Assembly: GCA_023426125.1 (NCBI GenBank)
Contig: JAFABI010000060.1
Location: 158,904-222,903, forward strand
From: Bacillota bacterium
GTDB taxonomy: Bacteria > Bacillota > Clostridia > Acetivibrionales > DTU013
Direction of reading: 5' to 3'
DNA length: 64,000 nucleotides
The translations under genes were made by a program, and so were the position numbers. Shown here piece by piece: positions 43,746-52,941 of the stretch; the stretch's first letter is position 1; each line of letters starts with the position of its first letter. Below the pieces are notes generated by a model. The model made no database searches and was not told the DNA's origin. It worked only from the letters and a program-made list of their open reading frames with translations.

Positions 43746-44648
43746 TTACAGCTGCTCGGTGCTGTAGTACAATACTTTTTCCTTCATGATCATGGTGCCG
43801 ATGCCCTTGTTGGTGAATATCTCCAGAAGGATGCAGTGCGGTATTCTTCCGTCGATGATATGGGTCCTGCCTACGCCTTTGTCCAGGGCTTCCAGGCAGC
43901 CCAATACCTTGGGGATCATACCGCCGTTTATGATCTTCTTTTCGATCAGGTCATGGACTTCTTTGGATGTAAGGGCGTGGAGGATATCCGGACTGTCTTT
44001 GGACATTTTTACCCCTTCCACATCCGTCAGCAGCATAAGTTTTTCGGCCGAGAGGGCTGCGGCAATTTCTCCGGCCACCGTGTCCGCATTGATGTTATAG
44101 CTTTGTCCGTCCTTTCCCACGCCTATGGGTGCGACAACGGGGATATATTCATCCTTTGCCACCAGCTCCAGCAGTTTGGAATTGATGCTGATGATTCTGC
44201 CTACGTACCCGATGTCCTTTTCTTCACCGTCGATGACCGGCCTATACTGCTCGCATTCGATGAGATTGCCGTCAATCCCGCAGAAGCCTATGGCCTTTCC
44301 GCCTTTTTTGTTTAAAAGAGATACGATTTCCTTATTTGTTTTGCCTACCAGTACCATTTGAGCAACTTCCATCGTAGACGCATCCGTCACCCGGAGGCCG
44401 TTTACAAATTCACTCCGGATATCCAGCTTTTCCAGTGTTTTATTGATGTCCGGGCCGCCTCCGTGAACGACTACCGGGTTCATACCTATGTATTTCAGCA
44501 GGGTGATATCTTCCATCACCGAGTTTTTAAGCTCACTGTTGATCATGGCGTTGCCGCCGTATTTGATGACTACCGTTTTTCCATACAATTTCTGTATATA
44601 AGGCAACGCTTCGATCAATATCTCCACTTTTTTTATCAATGCTTCCAT
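43746..44648 (-). CDS. argB: N-acetylglutamate kinase
   Basis: 300 residues of the amino-acid kinase fold. 'VVIKYGGNAM', 'VVVHGGGPDINKTL', 'NADTVAGEIAAALSAEKLMLLTDVEGV' and 'NGGMIPKVLGCLEAL' match the family. The N-terminal helix extension suggests the arginine-inhibitable hexameric form, the usual controlled step in organisms with an acetyl cycle. 15 bases after argC. Confidence 0.96.
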   Translation of the reverse strand: MEALIKKVEILIEALPYIQKLYGKTVVIKYGGNAMINSELKNSVMEDITLLKYIGMNPVVVHGGGPDINKTLEKLDIRSEFVNGLRVTDASTMEVAQMVLVGKTNKEIVSLLNKKGGKAIGFCGIDGNLIECEQYRPVIDGEEKDIGYVGRIISINSKLLELVAKDEYIPVVAPIGVGKDGQSYNINADTVAGEIAAALSAEKLMLLTDVEGVKMSKDSPDILHALTSKEVHDLIEKKIINGGMIPKVLGCLEALDKGVGRTHIIDGRIPHCILLEIFTNKGIGTMIMKEKVLYYSTEQL

Positions 44649-44663
44649 TTTATTTCTGCTCCT

Positions 44664-45617
44664 TTACTTTTTAAGTCCCGTTGCTTCATCAAAGCCCAGC
44701 ATGATATTCATGCACTGGACAGCCGCTCCCGACGCTCCCTTGCCAAGGTTGTCGAACCTGGCTGCAAGCAGGATCTGGTCATCATGCCCGAAAACATGCA
44801 GTTCGATCCGGTTGGTACCATTGCAGGCGGTTGCGCTTAAATAACCATTGCCGGGGAAATTGTCAGGGTCAAAAGCCGGTACGCTGACAAAGTATTGTTC
44901 TTTATAATATTCGGCTAGAAATGCGTGTATCTCTTTTGGCGTATATTTTTTAGGCAGCAGCCTTCCGGTAAGCGGAACCGCAACCGACATTCCCTGGTAA
45001 TAGTCGCCGATAATGGGACTGAACAGAGGAGAATGGGCAAGGCCGCTGACCTTTTTCATCTCAGGCAGATGTTTATGCTGCAGTCCCAGAGCATAAATCC
45101 GCGGGCTTTTCAGCTCGCTGTCGTCTCTGCTTCCGGATTCATACACCTCGATCATTTTCTTGCCGGCGCCGCTGTAACCTGAGATGGAATGGCAGGTCAC
45201 GGGGTAATCGGCAGGAACAATCCCTTCCTTTATAAGAGGATAGAGAATCAGATTAAAGCCCGACGCATGACAGCCCGGCACTGAAACCCTCATGGAGTTC
45301 CTTATGGCTTCCCTGTGAGAAAAACTCAATTCCGGAAAACCGTATGCCCAACTGTCGTCGGTTCTGTGGGCCGTGCTGGCGTCGATGATCCTGGTGCCGC
45401 TGCTGCTTACAAGTGAAACCGATTCCTTTGCGGCAGCATCCGGCAGACATAGGAACACAATATCAGCCTTGTTTAGCAATTTGCTTCTTTCTGTGGGATC
45501 CTTCCTTTTCTCAGGATCGATTTGCAGTATAATTATGTCGTTTCTATTCTCAAGACGTTCATGTATTTTTAAGCCCGTAGTTCCTTCCTGACCGTCTACA
45601 AATACCTTGTACCCCAT
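44664..45617 (-). CDS. argC: N-acetyl-gamma-glutamyl-phosphate reductase, type 2
   Basis: 317 residues from ATG 45617 (GGGAG eight bases ahead). The 'VFVDGQEGTTGLKIHERL' start and overall length mark the shorter type 2 ArgC. Catalytic Cys in 'SVPGCHASGFN', His in 'GLQHKHLPEM', NADP region 'IDASTAHRTD'. First gene of the cluster, with its own ARG-box promoter. Confidence 0.95.
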   Translation of the reverse strand: MGYKVFVDGQEGTTGLKIHERLENRNDIIILQIDPEKRKDPTERSKLLNKADIVFLCLPDAAAKESVSLVSSSGTRIIDASTAHRTDDSWAYGFPELSFSHREAIRNSMRVSVPGCHASGFNLILYPLIKEGIVPADYPVTCHSISGYSGAGKKMIEVYESGSRDDSELKSPRIYALGLQHKHLPEMKKVSGLAHSPLFSPIIGDYYQGMSVAVPLTGRLLPKKYTPKEIHAFLAEYYKEQYFVSVPAFDPDNFPGNGYLSATACNGTNRIELHVFGHDDQILLAARFDNLGKGASGAAVQCMNIMLGFDEATGLKK

Positions 45618-45664
45618 GTTTATCAACTCCCTTGCACACGGATGTTTTTTGCTACAATTTCATA

Positions 45665-45693
45665 ATTATACATTAGAATGTATAAAAATGCAA
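45665..45693 (-). promoter_or_regulatory. argC promoter with overlapping ARG box
   Basis: On the minus strand: TTGCAT, 17 bases, TATAAT. AATGTATAAAAATGCAA (45677-45693, + reading) is an ArgR-type box overlapping the -35. The ~40-base block is nearly the same as that before argD. Confidence 0.8.
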
Positions 45694-45848
45694 CTAGAAT
45701 TGGACTTTCCTTTGGACAGCGACATTATGCAAAGTTACTAAATCCGATTTTTTAAATTTGTATAAAAGTGTACTAGTTCGATATAGGGTAACGTGATATA
45801 GTTATTATTGTAGAATAAGCCGTATATAAATATGTGGGAGGGGAAAAA

Positions 45849-46961
45849 ATGGCAAGTGTAAAGTTAAAAAATGTTTACAAGAGATTTGATGGCGGAGTTA
45901 CAGCAGTAAGTGATTTCAATCTGGATATCGCGGACAAGGAGTTTATCATTCTTGTCGGTCCGTCCGGTTGCGGTAAAACTACGACATTGAGAATGGTTGC
46001 CGGCCTTGAAGAGATTTCCGAAGGTGAAGTTTATATCGGAGACAAGCTTGTAAACGACGTACAGCCCAAGGACAGAGACATAGCAATGGTTTTCCAGAAC
46101 TACGCTCTTTATCCCCATATGACTGTATTTGACAACATGGCATTCGGCTTGAAGCTCAGAAAAACTCCTAAAGATGAAATCAAGAAAAGAGTGCGTGAAG
46201 CTGCAAAGGTACTTGAAATAGAACATTTGCTTGACAGGAAGCCCAAAGCCCTCTCCGGCGGTCAGAGACAGAGGGTTGCCCTCGGACGTGCAATTGTCCG
46301 TGACCCCAAAGTGTTCCTTATGGACGAACCACTTTCAAACCTTGATGCAAAGCTCAGGGTTCAGATGAGACTTGAAATAACCAAGCTGCACCAGAAACTC
46401 CAGACCACCTTTATCTATGTTACCCATGACCAGACGGAAGCTATGACCATGGGTACCAGGATCGTTGTTATGAAGGACGGTTTCGTACAGCAGGTGGACA
46501 GCCCGACAGCCTTGTATGACAGGCCGAACAACATGTTCGTTGCAGGCTTTATCGGAAGCCCGCAGATGAACTTCATCAATGTTGTGCTGGAAAAACGCGG
46601 CGAGGACGTATACCTTACCTTCGGCGGACACGCCATCAAGCTGGTTGAAGCCAAGGCAAAGAAGCTGGAAGGCACGGATTACATCGGCAAGGAAGTCGTT
46701 ATGGGTATCAGGCCTGAAAGTATGCATGACGAGGATCAGTTCCTTGAAGCATTGCCTGACAGCATTGTAGATGCCAAGGTTGAAGTTGTTGAAATGCTTG
46801 GTTCCGAGACTTTGCTGCACATGTTTATCGATGACATAAGCTGCACCGCAAGGGTTAACCCAAGAACCAAGACCAGGTCCGGCGACGTTGTCAAGATAGC
46901 CATCGACACCATCAGGGTTCACCTTTTTGACAAGGAAACCGAAAGAACCATCATAAACTAA
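45849..46961 (+). CDS. ugpC: MsmX/UgpC-type ABC transporter ATPase for sugars
   Basis: 370 residues from ATG 45849 (GGGAGGGG upstream). Walker A 'GPSGCGKTT', signature 'LSGGQRQRVALGRA', Walker B 'VFLMDEPLSNLDA', then the C-terminal TOBE/regulatory domain ('VVMGIRPESMHDE'). Belongs to the CUT1 sugar ATPases. With no permease or binding protein next to it, it probably energises several sugar importers, as MsmX does in B. subtilis. Confidence 0.94.
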   Translation: MASVKLKNVYKRFDGGVTAVSDFNLDIADKEFIILVGPSGCGKTTTLRMVAGLEEISEGEVYIGDKLVNDVQPKDRDIAMVFQNYALYPHMTVFDNMAFGLKLRKTPKDEIKKRVREAAKVLEIEHLLDRKPKALSGGQRQRVALGRAIVRDPKVFLMDEPLSNLDAKLRVQMRLEITKLHQKLQTTFIYVTHDQTEAMTMGTRIVVMKDGFVQQVDSPTALYDRPNNMFVAGFIGSPQMNFINVVLEKRGEDVYLTFGGHAIKLVEAKAKKLEGTDYIGKEVVMGIRPESMHDEDQFLEALPDSIVDAKVEVVEMLGSETLLHMFIDDISCTARVNPRTKTRSGDVVKIAIDTIRVHLFDKETERTIIN

Positions 46962-46986
46962 ACCATAATAATAAATTTTGATAAAC

Positions 46987-47019
46987 AATAGCCCAGCCTG
47001 AAGGTTGGGCTATTATTCT
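46987..47019 (+). terminator. Terminator after ugpC
   Basis: AATAGCCCAGCC/GGTTGGGCTATT stem (one G-U), 4-base loop, followed by ATTCT. Confidence 0.85.
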
Positions 47020-47101
47020 ATCCCTTGAGACTTTTCTTCAGGTATAGTATAATGTTGTGGAACAAATGCTAGGGGATGAACACATTTACAGGGGGATTGC
47101 C

Positions 47102-48181
47102 GTGAAACTTTTTCAAAACCTTGTAAGTCAGATAAAAGAGGTTATCGACGAGGAATTCGGTGTCACTGACGAAACAGGCCTGATTCTGGGTTGCTCAGAT
47201 GAAAGCAAAGTCGGAAGTATACATCCCGGTGTGCTGCGCTTTGCCGAAAGCAAGGATTCGGAAGCAGTGTCCGACGGAGTTGCCTTTCAAAAGATTTTTT
47301 TAAAAAACAAGCTGGAATTCGTAGCTTTTATAAATTCCAACGACGCCGGCAGCCAGAAGTTCCTGTCGTTGATTTCTATCAACATTACCAATGTCAAGTA
47401 CTATTTTGAGGAGAAATTCGACAAGGGCAATTTTATTAAAAATATTATCCTGGATAACATTCTGCCGGGAGACATTTCCTTAAAGGCAAAAGAGCTGCAT
47501 CTGCCGCTGAATGCCTATCGGACGGTATTTCTCATCAAGACGGGGAAGCTGAAGGATATCCATTCCCATGAAATAACCCAGAGTCTTTTCCCTAACAAGG
47601 CAAAGGATTTTGTAATTATACTGGATGATGAAAATACCGTACTTATTAAAGAGCTCAAATCCGGAGATGATACCAGGGATATCGACAGAACCGCCAAAAG
47701 CATCATCGATACCCTGAATACGGAATTGATGGTAAAGGCGCAGATCGGTATAGGGACCATCGTCGACAATATCCGGGATCTGGGACGTTCCTTCAAGGAG
47801 GCGCAGACAGCGCTGCAAATAGGAAGTATTTTTGATAATGACAAAGCCATCATCAATTATAACAATCTGGGCATCGGCAGGCTTATTTACCAGCTTCCGC
47901 CCACCTTATGCAAGCTTTTTCTCAAAGAGGTCTTTGACGAGGGCTCCTTCGAATCCCTTGATACCGAAACGATCTTCACCATACAGAAATTTTTTGAAAA
48001 TAACCTGAATGTAAGCGAGACTTCAAGGCAGCTTTATGTGCATCGGAATACCCTGGTGTACCGGTTGGACAAGATTCAGAAAATAACGGGCCTGGACTTG
48101 AGAAATTTTGATGACGCCATTATTTTCAAGGTTTCAATGCTGGTTAAAAAATATCTGGATAAGGCGGAAAAACTGGTATGA
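47102..48181 (+). CDS. CdaR/PucR-type transcriptional regulator
   Basis: 359 residues from GTG 47102 (AGGGGG six bases upstream; the frame opens at GTG 47057). An N-terminal sugar-diacid-recognition-like region, a GGDEF-related middle domain and the C-terminal PucR helix-turn-helix ('VSETSRQLYVHRNTLVYRLDKIQKITG'). CdaR members respond to sugar acids. Here it lies between a sugar ATPase and ftsEX; the target is unknown. Confidence 0.85.
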   Translation: MKLFQNLVSQIKEVIDEEFGVTDETGLILGCSDESKVGSIHPGVLRFAESKDSEAVSDGVAFQKIFLKNKLEFVAFINSNDAGSQKFLSLISINITNVKYYFEEKFDKGNFIKNIILDNILPGDISLKAKELHLPLNAYRTVFLIKTGKLKDIHSHEITQSLFPNKAKDFVIILDDENTVLIKELKSGDDTRDIDRTAKSIIDTLNTELMVKAQIGIGTIVDNIRDLGRSFKEAQTALQIGSIFDNDKAIINYNNLGIGRLIYQLPPTLCKLFLKEVFDEGSFESLDTETIFTIQKFFENNLNVSETSRQLYVHRNTLVYRLDKIQKITGLDLRNFDDAIIFKVSMLVKKYLDKAEKLV

Positions 48182-48218
48182 CTTGCAGAATTTTCTGATA
48201 TTTAGTAAAATAAAAAAG

Positions 48219-48403
48219 TGCGGGGACATATTTGTTGAGTTTAGGGTAATCCGGTATAAGGTGCGGGGACACACCCGCTGAGTTTTTAGGGTAATCCGTA
48301 TAAGGCGGGAATGTCCCCGTTTGAAAAGAGGGAATGTCCCCGTTTGGTATCGTTTGATAAAAGGGAATGTCCCAATTTGACTAAGGGAATGTTCCTGTTT
48401 GAT
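48219..48403 (+). repeat. Family D repeat cluster before ftsE
   Basis: Several degenerate units: TGCGGGGACATATTTG, GTGCGGGGACACACCCGC, GGGAATGTCCCCGTTTGA (twice), GGGAATGTCCCAATTTGA and GGGAATGTTCCTGTTTGA. The last abuts the ftsE ribosome site. Confidence 0.85.
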
Positions 48404-48423
48404 CTAAGATAGAGGTGTATACA

Positions 48424-49131
48424 GTGATTGAGTTAAAGGATGTTATCAAGAAATATCCCAACGGCACAGTTGCCTTACAGGATATTAATTTAAAAATAGA
48501 TAAAGGCGAATTTGTTTTCATTGTAGGACAGAGCGGTTCGGGGAAATCCACCCTTGTCAAGCTGCTGCTCAAGGAAGAGGATCCCACGGAAGGCGAAGTA
48601 TATGTCAACGGGTATGAAGTGTCGGTGATGGACCGCAAGGACGTGCCTTATCTGCGGCGCAGCCTGGGAGTCGTATTCCAGGATTTCAGGCTTCTTCCCA
48701 ATAAGACGGTTTATGAAAATGTCGCTTTTGCAATGCAAATAACGGAATCCCTGCCCAAGGAAATAAGGAGGCAGGTCCCCATGGCGTTGGCGTTGGTAGG
48801 CCTGAGCAGGAAAGCCAACATGTACCCGCACCAGCTTTCCGGCGGTGAGCAGCAAAGGGTGGCGCTTGCAAGGGCCCTGGTCAATAACCCTTCGGTTCTG
48901 ATTGCGGACGAGCCTACGGGTAACCTTGACCCGGAAACCTCCTTTGAAATCATGAAGCTCCTGTGCGAGGTCAACCATCGGGGGACTACGGTCATTGTAG
49001 CGACGCATGAAAAGACCATCGTGGACGAATTGAAAAAGAGGGTTGTCGCCATAAACAAGGGGTTGATTATCAGGGATCAGGAGAAAGGATCTTACAGGGA
49101 TGAGGATAAGAACAGCCAGATATATATTTAA
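48424..49131 (+). CDS. ftsE: Cell-division ABC ATPase FtsE
   Basis: 235 residues from GTG 48424, giving the usual 'IELKDVIKKYPNGTVALQDI' start, with AGAGGTG upstream. Walker A 'GQSGSGKST', signature 'LSGGEQQRVALARA', Walker B 'VLIADEPTGNLDP'. With FtsX it transmits ATP hydrolysis to extracellular peptidoglycan hydrolases. It overlaps ftsX by 32 bases. Confidence 0.95.
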   Translation: MIELKDVIKKYPNGTVALQDINLKIDKGEFVFIVGQSGSGKSTLVKLLLKEEDPTEGEVYVNGYEVSVMDRKDVPYLRRSLGVVFQDFRLLPNKTVYENVAFAMQITESLPKEIRRQVPMALALVGLSRKANMYPHQLSGGEQQRVALARALVNNPSVLIADEPTGNLDPETSFEIMKLLCEVNHRGTTVIVATHEKTIVDELKKRVVAINKGLIIRDQEKGSYRDEDKNSQIYI

Positions 49132-49999
49132 GGAAGGCGTTGTCAATACATACCGGAATATTTTGATGTCTCTGGCTTCCATTATGATTGTCATTGCTAC
49201 ACTGATTGTCTTCGGCTTTTTTCTGCTGATTGCCCTGAACCTGGAAATGAATATCAGCGTACTGAAGGATCAGCCCCAACTGGAGGTATTCTGCAATGTT
49301 GAGCTGGATGACAACCAGGTGAAGCTGGTGGAGGAAGCAGTTAAAAACAACAGTAAAGTGGCAAAGTATGAAATGGTCACGAAGGAAGAAGCCTTTGAAA
49401 AATTAAAGACCCGGTTCGGGGAGAATTCAATCCTTCTTGACGGGTATGATGAAAGTATACTTCCCGTTTCTTTTATTATTAACCTTAAAGACCCGTCCCA
49501 GAGTGAGGATGTGGTTAAAGAATTCGAGAACATGAGCGGTGTCCACGAGGTAAGCTTTCATCAGAAAACCATTGACATGATATCCAAGGTCACGTACTGG
49601 ATGCGGTTCATCAGCGGCTTTATGATCGTAATATTGCTTATCATATCGGTATTCATCATCTCCAATACCATTAAGATAACGGTATTTGCAAGGCGCAAGG
49701 AAATAAACATCATGAAATTCATTGGTGCAACAGATTGGTTTATACGCTGGCCTTTTGTGGTAGAAGGTGTTATAATTGGGATAATGGGTGCGATGATCGC
49801 CTTTATTATATCCGGGTTCGGGTATAATGCATTGGAAAGCAGGTTTAGCAAGGATTTGATTTCCTTGAACCTGAGCCTGTTTAAAATGATGGGGATATCG
49901 GAGGTTTGGATTCAACTGTTGCTTTTTTACTCAGTGATCGGGGTTATTGTAGGAGCGATAGGGAGCTTTTTGTCAATACGGAGATATTTGCGGGTTTAA
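49100..49999 (+). CDS. ftsX: Cell-division membrane protein FtsX
   Basis: 299 residues: cytoplasmic start, TM1 at about 25-50, a ~110-residue extracellular domain ('LEVFCNVELDDNQVKLVEEAV', 'EKLKTRFGENSILLDG'), then three more helices with 'ARRKEINIMKFIGATDWFIRWPF' between. Partner of FtsE; the outer loop contacts hydrolase activators. The M23 peptidase just downstream is the obvious partner. Confidence 0.95.
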   Translation: MRIRTARYIFKEGVVNTYRNILMSLASIMIVIATLIVFGFFLLIALNLEMNISVLKDQPQLEVFCNVELDDNQVKLVEEAVKNNSKVAKYEMVTKEEAFEKLKTRFGENSILLDGYDESILPVSFIINLKDPSQSEDVVKEFENMSGVHEVSFHQKTIDMISKVTYWMRFISGFMIVILLIISVFIISNTIKITVFARRKEINIMKFIGATDWFIRWPFVVEGVIIGIMGAMIAFIISGFGYNALESRFSKDLISLNLSLFKMMGISEVWIQLLLFYSVIGVIVGAIGSFLSIRRYLRV

Positions 50000-50010
50000 A
50001 GGATAAAAAG

Positions 50011-50080
50011 TGAGGGGACGCAAATTCGAGGTCCATGGTAAGGAATGCCTTCGTTTCGAAGGGCGAGGAATGTCCCCTTT
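50011..50080. repeat. Family D repeat between ftsX and the hydrolase gene
   Basis: TGAGGGGACGCAAATTCG...CGAGGAATGTCCCCTTT with an internal TTCGTTTCGAA palindrome. Confidence 0.65.
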
Positions 50081-50134
50081 AGATAGATAAAGCGTGAGGA
50101 ACAATGAATATTTTTTGAAAGAGAGGTTGGTTTG

Positions 50135-51262
50135 GTGAAAAGACTGGTATTTCCGCTGATTTTTATTTTTACTCTGGCAGCATTGGCTTTGCCTGTATTG
50201 GCCGACACCATTCAGAGCAAAAAAAATGAAAAGTCCACGATCGACAGCAGAATAAGCGACCTGGGCAAAGCAAAGAAAGAAGAGCAGAAGAAAAAAGCAG
50301 AGCTTGAAGAAGCAAAAAAGGACATCACAAGCCAGCAATCTGCGGAAAATAAAGAGTATAACGAGCTTTTAAGAGACATCGATGAAAAGGAAGCCGCCAT
50401 CAAGGTGCTGGAAGCCTCCATTGCGGAAGCCGAGGAGAACTATAACCGGCAGAAGGAGCTTTTAAAAACAAGGTTGAGAGTGATTTACGAAAGCTCCAAC
50501 AGCTCAGTTTTTGATTTGCTTGCACAATCGGAAAACATTCTTGATTTTATTGACAGTATGCAATATATGTCCCTGATTTCACAAAACGATCAGAAAATCG
50601 CCGAGGAATTGAATCAGGCCAAACTGGATGTCGAATTCAAAAAGCAGAACCAGGAAGAACAAAAGCTGCTGCTGCAAGAGCAGGTCGATGAAAAAAAGGC
50701 GCGGCTGGCTGCATTAAAGAGCTCCAGGGCTGAAGTGGATCAGCAGATCCAGAGAAGCGCAGAGCAGCTGAAAAAGCTGGAAGAACAGGAAGATGCACTG
50801 ATTGCTGAATCTAAAAGGATTGCTGACGAAATAAAGAAACTTTCGACGAAAAAGAAGTATACGGGCGGAACGATGCTATGGCCATGCCCGAATAACTATA
50901 GCATATCTTCGAGCTTCGGCATGCGGAAGCACCCTATTTTAAGAAAGCTTAAGATGCACACCGGGGTCGATATCAGTGCCAAGACCGGAACCTCCATCAT
51001 AGCTGCCAATAACGGAACAGTTATATTGACTGCTTATGATAAGAACGGTTATGGCAATTATGCCGTCGTTGACCATGGCGGCGGGATTACTACGCTGTAT
51101 GCCCACGCCAGCAAGATCCTGGTAAAAAAAGGGGATGACGTCAAATCGGGTGATACGATTGCAAAGGTGGGCAGCACAGGGCTGGCAACCGGTCCCCATC
51201 TGCATTTTGAGGTAAGAGAAGATGGCCAACCGGTCAATCCTCTTGGCAAGTATCTCAAATAG
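50135..51262 (+). CDS. EnvC-like murein hydrolase: coiled coil plus M23 peptidase
   Basis: 375 residues from GTG 50135. Signal peptide (1-24), long coiled coil (about 28-245) and a C-terminal LytM/M23 domain with the zinc motifs 'HTGVDIS' (HxxxD) and 'GPHLHFEVR' (HxH). Unlike E. coli EnvC, whose LytM site is dead, these ligands are intact, so it may cut peptidoglycan itself, like the FtsEX-controlled hydrolases of Gram-positives. Directly follows ftsEX. Confidence 0.93.
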   Translation: MKRLVFPLIFIFTLAALALPVLADTIQSKKNEKSTIDSRISDLGKAKKEEQKKKAELEEAKKDITSQQSAENKEYNELLRDIDEKEAAIKVLEASIAEAEENYNRQKELLKTRLRVIYESSNSSVFDLLAQSENILDFIDSMQYMSLISQNDQKIAEELNQAKLDVEFKKQNQEEQKLLLQEQVDEKKARLAALKSSRAEVDQQIQRSAEQLKKLEEQEDALIAESKRIADEIKKLSTKKKYTGGTMLWPCPNNYSISSSFGMRKHPILRKLKMHTGVDISAKTGTSIIAANNGTVILTAYDKNGYGNYAVVDHGGGITTLYAHASKILVKKGDDVKSGDTIAKVGSTGLATGPHLHFEVREDGQPVNPLGKYLK

Positions 51263-51341
51263 TACCGATTTTATAAATTGTTTATTTACATAGTTGTCAA
51301 AACCCTGGGAAGCCGGGAGTTGATCATAATTGCAACTGATG

Positions 51342-51370
51342 ACAAGCCCGGCCAAGCCGGGCTTGTTTTT
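51342..51370 (+). terminator. Terminator after the M23 hydrolase gene
   Basis: AAGCCCGGC/GCCGGGCTT perfect stem with 3-base loop, then GTTTTT. Confidence 0.95.
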
Positions 51371-51443
51371 ACCGGGGGATTGTTTAAAGCATAGGAATTT
51401 ATATAAATCCAGAAAGATAATAAAATTGGAACAAATTCCTATG

Positions 51444-51638
51444 CTGGGGTTTGCAAAGGGGGCCCCCTTTGCCGGTTTAAGGAGGGTGCTCAGGATGCGG
51501 AGCATCCGTCGAAGGGAACCATAGGGTTCCCTAGCGAACAAGAAAATTCGCTTCATTTTTGAGGTACTGCCTATTGAAGGTTTGAGCGTGATTAAGGTTT
51601 GTGGTATTTAAGGCCATGAGCGAAGCGAATTTTCTTGA
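51444..51638. repeat. Composite structured element (nested inverted repeats)
   Basis: In order: GCAAAGGGGGCCCCCTTTGC (perfect palindrome), GGATGCGGAGCATCC, GGGAACCATAGGGTTCCC, then CAAGAAAATTCGCTTC (51539-51554) mirrored exactly by GAAGCGAATTTTCTTG (51623-51638). No convincing ORF. Looks like a structured RNA or MITE-like unit in the gap before the protease gene. Confidence 0.6.
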
Positions 51639-51711
51639 GGTAATCTTTTGAATTTTTCTTAAGCCATGGGCATAAGATATATCAATCAGCGTATACGGGA
51701 GTGTGTTCATA

Positions 51712-52941
51712 TTGGATAGAAAGTACTCTACGCGGCAAGTAATCATTTATATGGCTGCAGCTGCAATTTTTACAATCTTTGTTTGTATCACAGCATTTTA
51801 TGCAATACAGTATTTCATGCCAAAGTACGCAATCAATTTCGATCCGAATACTGTAAGTATTACGAGCGTAAACAAATTTAACCAGGTTAGAAATATACTT
51901 AAGGAAGATTACTACCAGAAGGTGGACGAAAACAAACTGATGGAAGGTGCTGTCAGCGGACTGGCCAATTCGCTGGCCGATCCGTATACGGTTTATTTCA
52001 ACAAAGAGCAGATGCAGGCCTTCATGGAAAAATCGGAAGGCAGCTATGTCGGTATAGGTATTTCGGTCAATTCGGACAGCAATGGCGTTCTTACGGTCGT
52101 CGAACCCTTTGCCGATTCACCGGCAAAAAATGCCGGCATCCGGCAGGGCGATAAAATTGTCAAGGTTGACGGCCAGGATGTAACTGCCGTCAGGGATGAG
52201 AATATGGTAATCAGCATGATCAAGGGGCAGGAAAATACAAAAGTAGCCATTACCATATACAGGCCGTCCGAAGATAAATCCTTTGACCTGGACATCATGC
52301 GCAAAAAGATTAAGATTACCAATATCCAGAGCGAGATTGTTTCCGGAAATCTGGGCTACATAAAGCTTATCCTCTTCGATAGCGATATTTCGGCTGATTT
52401 TAACCGGGAACTCAACAAAATGCTGGCAAAAGGTATAAAAGGGTTGATTATCGACCTGAGAGACAATCCGGGAGGCTCCTATGAGCAGGTGGTGGCTATT
52501 GCCGACCGGCTGCTGCCGGAGGGCCTTATCGTTTATACGGAGGACAGAAATGAAGTACGGCAGGAAAAGAAGTCCGACAAGACAGAGCTGGACATTCCTA
52601 TCGTATTGCTGATCAACGGCAATAGCGCCAGCGCTTCGGAAATATTGGCCGGCGCGGTAAGGGACCGGAAAAAAGGCACCCTTGTGGGGACAAAAACCTT
52701 TGGGAAGGGTCTGGTGCAGGAATTAAGAGTTCTGGAAGACGGATCGGGAATAAAGGTGACCATATCCAGGTACTTTACTCCCTCCGGCGTCTGCATCCAG
52801 GGGATAGGTATCGAACCTGACATGGAGATAGGGGTCGGGGCGGAGTACGAAAACCGGCCGGCTTCACAGATACCGAGAAATGCGGATATCCAGTTTAAAA
52901 CTGCGGTAGAGGTGTTAAAAGCAAAAATCAGCTCGCCGTGA
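51712..52941 (+). CDS. ctpA: C-terminal processing (S41) peptidase
   Basis: 409 residues from TTG 51712 (GGGAG ten bases ahead; GTG 51703 sits too close to that site). N-terminal anchor helix (about 10-35), PDZ domain ('GIGISVNSDSNGVLTVVEP', 'AGIRQGDKIVKVDGQDV') and the S41 core with nucleophile Ser in 'LINGNSASASEILAGA' and Lys in 'GTKTFGKGLVQ'. Extracytoplasmic protease; co-located with ftsEX/EnvC-like genes in many Clostridia, where it may trim hydrolases. Confidence 0.94.
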   Translation: MDRKYSTRQVIIYMAAAAIFTIFVCITAFYAIQYFMPKYAINFDPNTVSITSVNKFNQVRNILKEDYYQKVDENKLMEGAVSGLANSLADPYTVYFNKEQMQAFMEKSEGSYVGIGISVNSDSNGVLTVVEPFADSPAKNAGIRQGDKIVKVDGQDVTAVRDENMVISMIKGQENTKVAITIYRPSEDKSFDLDIMRKKIKITNIQSEIVSGNLGYIKLILFDSDISADFNRELNKMLAKGIKGLIIDLRDNPGGSYEQVVAIADRLLPEGLIVYTEDRNEVRQEKKSDKTELDIPIVLLINGNSASASEILAGAVRDRKKGTLVGTKTFGKGLVQELRVLEDGSGIKVTISRYFTPSGVCIQGIGIEPDMEIGVGAEYENRPASQIPRNADIQFKTAVEVLKAKISSP

